The notes below the pieces were generated by a model. It saw only the letters and a program-made list of their open reading frames with translations, searched no databases and was not told where the DNA came from. A program made the position numbers and the translations under genes. Below are positions 12,715 through 14,985 of a stretch of DNA of 14,985 nt, one piece after another (position 1 is the stretch's first letter; each line of letters begins with the position of its first letter). The DNA comes from an uncultured Anaerococcus sp. (lineage in GTDB: Bacteria; Bacillota; Clostridia; Tissierellales; Peptoniphilaceae): positions 1-14,985 of the forward strand of contig NZ_CALGYW010000079.1 of assembly GCF_937934665.1 (NCBI RefSeq), given 5' to 3'.

Positions 12715-13362
12715 TTATTTTTTTGAAATTCTGTAATTTATCCCGTTTATAAGTTCTACCTCATATGGACTTTCTGAAAAATAACCCTTTAGAAAATCTA
12801 ATCTGTATCTGTGGTAGGTGGATTCTTCTTTTTTTAATTCCTTTATTTCTCCTTGGCCTAGTTCATAGGACTCGTGATGGTCGTGACTGTGACCGCCTTC
12901 GCAAGAGGCATTTTTTGAGTCAGCTAGGTTTATTTCTTCTTCGTATTTTTTGTGAAGGTTGGTATTTGTTATTAGATACAAATCTCCTCCATCAAGGAAG
13001 GCTGAAAGTCCCCTATCACAAGGCATGCCGTCTAGTAAATATTTATTTAAGTCTGTAAAAATTTCTTCAAAGGATGAAAAGTCCTTGTCTTTTCCGCACC
13101 TTTGTCCAAGGGCGAAGAGTTTTTCGCTTGGGTTTTTAGAAATCTTAAGAGCCTTAGCTAGGCGGCTTTCTACTATATCTATCTTTTCTTGGAGAAAGCC
13201 GTGGATATTTTCTTGATCTAGAATTTCTTCTAGTGGCTTTTTTGAAACTGGTTTATAATCTATTTGGCTAAAATTGCCATCCATTAAAAAATCTGTGGTT
13301 TCATCTTGAAACTTGATTTTTTCATACATTAGGTAATGGATGGGTCCTAAATTTTCACTCAT
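12715..13362 (-). CDS. Uncharacterised protein with a histidine-rich cluster
   Basis: A 215-residue soluble-looking protein of unknown function; I cannot name a family with confidence. No signal peptide or membrane segment is seen. The N-terminus MSENLGPIHYLMYEKIKFQD looks conserved and resembles the start of uncharacterised clostridial proteins. There are three cysteines (C89, C115, C154) and a cluster CEGGHSHDHH (154-163), a plausible metal-binding site in a variable linker. The C-terminal region (STYHRYRLDFLKGYF and following) may form a small domain of its own. The start is supported by AAAGGAGA, 6 nt upstream, and by the promoter at 13393-13420. It is convergent with ecfT and probably a single-gene transcript. 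A metal-related or chaperone-like job is only a guess. Confidence 0.8.
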   Translation of the reverse strand: MSENLGPIHYLMYEKIKFQDETTDFLMDGNFSQIDYKPVSKKPLEEILDQENIHGFLQEKIDIVESRLAKALKISKNPSEKLFALGQRCGKDKDFSSFEEIFTDLNKYLLDGMPCDRGLSAFLDGGDLYLITNTNLHKKYEEEINLADSKNASCEGGHSHDHHESYELGQGEIKELKKEESTYHRYRLDFLKGYFSESPYEVELINGINYRISKK

Positions 13363-13392
13363 AATATCTCCTTTATAATTTTTTGCTATATT

Positions 13393-13420
13393 ATTATAAG
13401 ATTTGGAGAAAATTTTTCAA
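13393..13420 (-). promoter_or_regulatory. Promoter of the uncharacterised histidine-rich protein
   Basis: On the minus strand: -35 TTGAAA (13415-13420), a 16-bp spacer and a perfect -10 TATAAT (13393-13398). Confidence 0.7.
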
Positions 13421-13646
13421 GAAAGCTTGGCGGGTTTTATAGGCAGAAGGATTAAGGAGGCTATATTTTATTCACCATTCCCAGCTAAAACTTACCCTTT
13501 GTAATCAAATTTGCATTTTTTCTAGTGTTCTTTTTGCGAAAATAAATAAAATATTAAAGGAAAAAGTATTTTTTTGAAAATAAATAAATATTTTACTTCA
13601 CCTAGAAAATGGCAAGAATTACACCTTAACCCAAAAGTATAAAAAC

Positions 13647-13733
13647 GTTGTAACTTCATAATAGATAACGATTCCGAAAAAATATTGACAATAATGTAAT
13701 TAATAGATATAATAAAGTTACAACAAACGATTG
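13647..13733 (+). promoter_or_regulatory. Strong promoter with flanking inverted repeats and a LacI-like operator
   Basis: -35 TTGACA (13685-13690), a 17-bp spacer and -10 TATAAT (13708-13713) are all consensus. GTTGTAACTT (13647-13656) and its exact reverse complement AAGTTACAAC (13715-13724) flank the promoter, 58 nt apart. CAAACGATTG (13724-13733) is a near-palindrome centred on CG, like LacI-family operators, and lies just after the predicted start near 13720. The core AACGATT also occurs at 13667-13673, upstream of the -35. The layout suggests a repressor bound on both sides of the promoter, perhaps by looping. The rest of the 13421-13646 stretch is A/T-rich with no gene. Confidence 0.65.
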
Positions 13734-13753
13734 CATATAGATTAGGAGGAAAT

Positions 13754-14985
13754 ATGAAAAAAGGATTAAAATCTATAATGGCGTTATCACTTGCTTTTGT
13801 AATGACAGCATGTGGTGGAGCTAAAGACGGCGGAAAAGAAGCGGCTGATGGGGGCGAAGCAAACAAGGATGCTAGTGCTAAATTAAGTGTACAAGTAGAA
13901 GAAGCTTGGCTACCTCATTACGAAAAAGCTGCAGAAAGAGTTAAGGAAAAATTCCCTAATGCAGAAATTGAATTTAAAACACTAGGAGCATTTGACCACT
14001 TAGATATCTTAGATGCTACAGATGCTTCAAATGAAGACGTTGCTGACCTATTTGCTATACCTGCTGATAGACTTTACGGTCTACACGGAAACGATATCTT
14101 AGGTGCAATTGATTCTAAGAAATTAGCTGAAGAAATCGGTGGTTGGGATGATTTTGATTCTGGAATCGGCGGAAACTTCAACATAGACGGTGAATATTTT
14201 GCCTTCCCATTCAATATTGAAACTCTAATTACCTATGTAAACAAAGCTAATGCTGAAGAAAAAGGCATAGACCTAACAAAACCAATTGAAATCAACGATG
14301 TTGCTGATGAATCAACAGTATTACTACCAATCTTTGATGCTTGGTACGGTGTTGCAGCAACAAACTCTTCAGCAATCGAACTTTTAGGTAAAAACGAAGA
14401 CGGAACACTTTTCTCAGACTTTACAAAAGAATGGGATGAATTAGAACCTGAAAAACAAGCAACAGTTAAAGCTCTATTTGAATACTGGAAAAAACACAAC
14501 GAAGCAGGCACACAATTATTTGATGCTGATGCTGGTTGGGGCTATATCGATGATACTTTCAAAGCTGGCAATGGTGGTGTAGCTAGACTTGGTGGAGCTT
14601 GGGATGCAGCTCCTATATCTGAACAAGCAGGCGAAGATAACCTTGAGATTTATCCAATTAGCCAACTAACCATAGCAGGCAAAGCTCTAACTCACTGGCA
14701 AGGTGGATGGGGACTTGCAATGAATGCTAGAATCGAAGAAGATGCTGACAAAGTTGCTATAGCTGAAGCAATGATCGAAGAAATTGTTAACCCAGAATTT
14801 GCAGCAGACCTATACCAGGCAACAGGTAAAGTATTAGAAAACGTGAGTGCTGAAACTTATCAAGAGATGGACATTCCAGAAACAGATAAGAAAATTATAG
14901 AAGCTACAATTGCTTCTTACGAAGAAGCTCCAGCAAGACCACTATTTAAAGAGTGGGGCGATGTATGGGATACCTACAAAAACGC
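13754..14985 (+). CDS. Sugar-type ABC transporter solute-binding lipoprotein (3' end beyond window)
   Basis: 410 residues are visible and the frame is still open at the window end. It has a lipoprotein signal peptide (MKKGLKSIMALSLAFVMTAC) with the lipobox cysteine at residue 20, then a Gly/Ala/Asp-rich linker. The mature part has the two-lobe binding-protein pattern of the family 1 (MalE-like) group: an early KFPNAEIEFK segment, a middle FAFPFNIETLITYVNK, and late GGWGLAMNAR and NPEFAADLYQATGKV. Tryptophans such as those in HWQGGWG suit sugar stacking. It would sit on the outer face of the membrane and deliver a sugar, probably an oligosaccharide, to permeases expected downstream. The ATG has TAGGAGGA, 4 nt upstream. 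A strong promoter with likely operators precedes it. The exact substrate cannot be told. Confidence 0.88.
   Translation, partial: MKKGLKSIMALSLAFVMTACGGAKDGGKEAADGGEANKDASAKLSVQVEEAWLPHYEKAAERVKEKFPNAEIEFKTLGAFDHLDILDATDASNEDVADLFAIPADRLYGLHGNDILGAIDSKKLAEEIGGWDDFDSGIGGNFNIDGEYFAFPFNIETLITYVNKANAEEKGIDLTKPIEINDVADESTVLLPIFDAWYGVAATNSSAIELLGKNEDGTLFSDFTKEWDELEPEKQATVKALFEYWKKHNEAGTQLFDADAGWGYIDDTFKAGNGGVARLGGAWDAAPISEQAGEDNLEIYPISQLTIAGKALTHWQGGWGLAMNARIEEDADKVAIAEAMIEEIVNPEFAADLYQATGKVLENVSAETYQEMDIPETDKKIIEATIASYEEAPARPLFKEWGDVWDTYKN

Noticed and set aside
12765..13216. Two plus-strand frames opposite the histidine-rich protein
   Set aside because: They are complementary-strand frames of the minus-strand gene, which has its own promoter, ribosome site and start.
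13522..13866. 114-codon minus-strand frame over the lipoprotein start
   Set aside because: It overlaps the consensus promoter and signal peptide of the lipoprotein gene on the other strand and has no ribosome site of its own.
1..14985. CRISPR array, tRNA, rRNA or CIRCE (HrcA) element
   Set aside because: No regularly spaced repeats, no tRNA-like cloverleaf with CCA end, no rRNA sequence, and no TTAGCACTC/GAGTGCTAA pair were found on reading either strand.

Overview
The window comes from a low-GC Gram-positive bacterium. The ctsR-mcsA-mcsB-clpC operon, ECF transporter, Firmicute-type promoters (TTGACA / TATAAT) and strong AGGAGG-like ribosome binding sites all fit. Codon use and gene style suggest an anaerobic coccus of the Peptoniphilaceae (Anaerococcus-like); the genus is an inference. 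TAG, TAA and TGA all end intact genes here, so the standard code applies.

Layout. (1) 1-181: 3' end of an unidentified gene. (2) 182-1224: no credible gene, but dispersed repeats and long hairpins. (3) 1225-6710: a heat-shock block. A yugP-like membrane zinc peptidase has a perfect CtsR box over its promoter. Then comes ctsR-mcsA-mcsB-clpC, with its own promoter, a CtsR-like operator and a terminator. (4) 6711-7507: a second island of hairpins and repeats sharing sequence with the first. (5) 7508-8695: an M20 amidohydrolase gene broken by two in-frame stop codons. (6) 8713-9310: a tandem pair of type I toxin-antitoxin-like modules. One looks intact, with a 33-aa membrane peptide on the minus strand and a convergent antisense RNA sharing its terminator; the other is decayed. 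(7) 9375-12700: a SAM-I (S-box) riboswitch with a readable antiterminator/terminator, followed by a three-gene ECF transporter operon (S component, fused double ATPase, T component). (8) 12715-13362: a conserved-looking unknown protein on the minus strand. (9) 13647-14985: a strong promoter with likely operators, and a sugar-type ABC solute-binding lipoprotein that runs off the window.

How the genes work together. CtsR would repress its own operon and apparently the yugP-like peptidase. ClpC looks complete and keeps an IGF loop for ClpP. McsB, which in relatives is the arginine kinase that marks proteins for ClpCP and inactivates CtsR, has lost its recognisable catalytic and nucleotide-binding residues. 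CtsR itself has Asn in place of a glycine in its heat-sensing loop. Heat-shock control in this organism may therefore differ from the Bacillus model. The ECF operon would be switched on when S-adenosylmethionine is low, which implies uptake of methionine or a related compound.

The most notable observations are the apparent McsB pseudokinase, the Fst-like toxin-antitoxin locus with a decayed neighbour copy, the CtsR box on the yugP-like gene, the doubly interrupted amidohydrolase, and the paired structured repeat islands flanking the heat-shock block.
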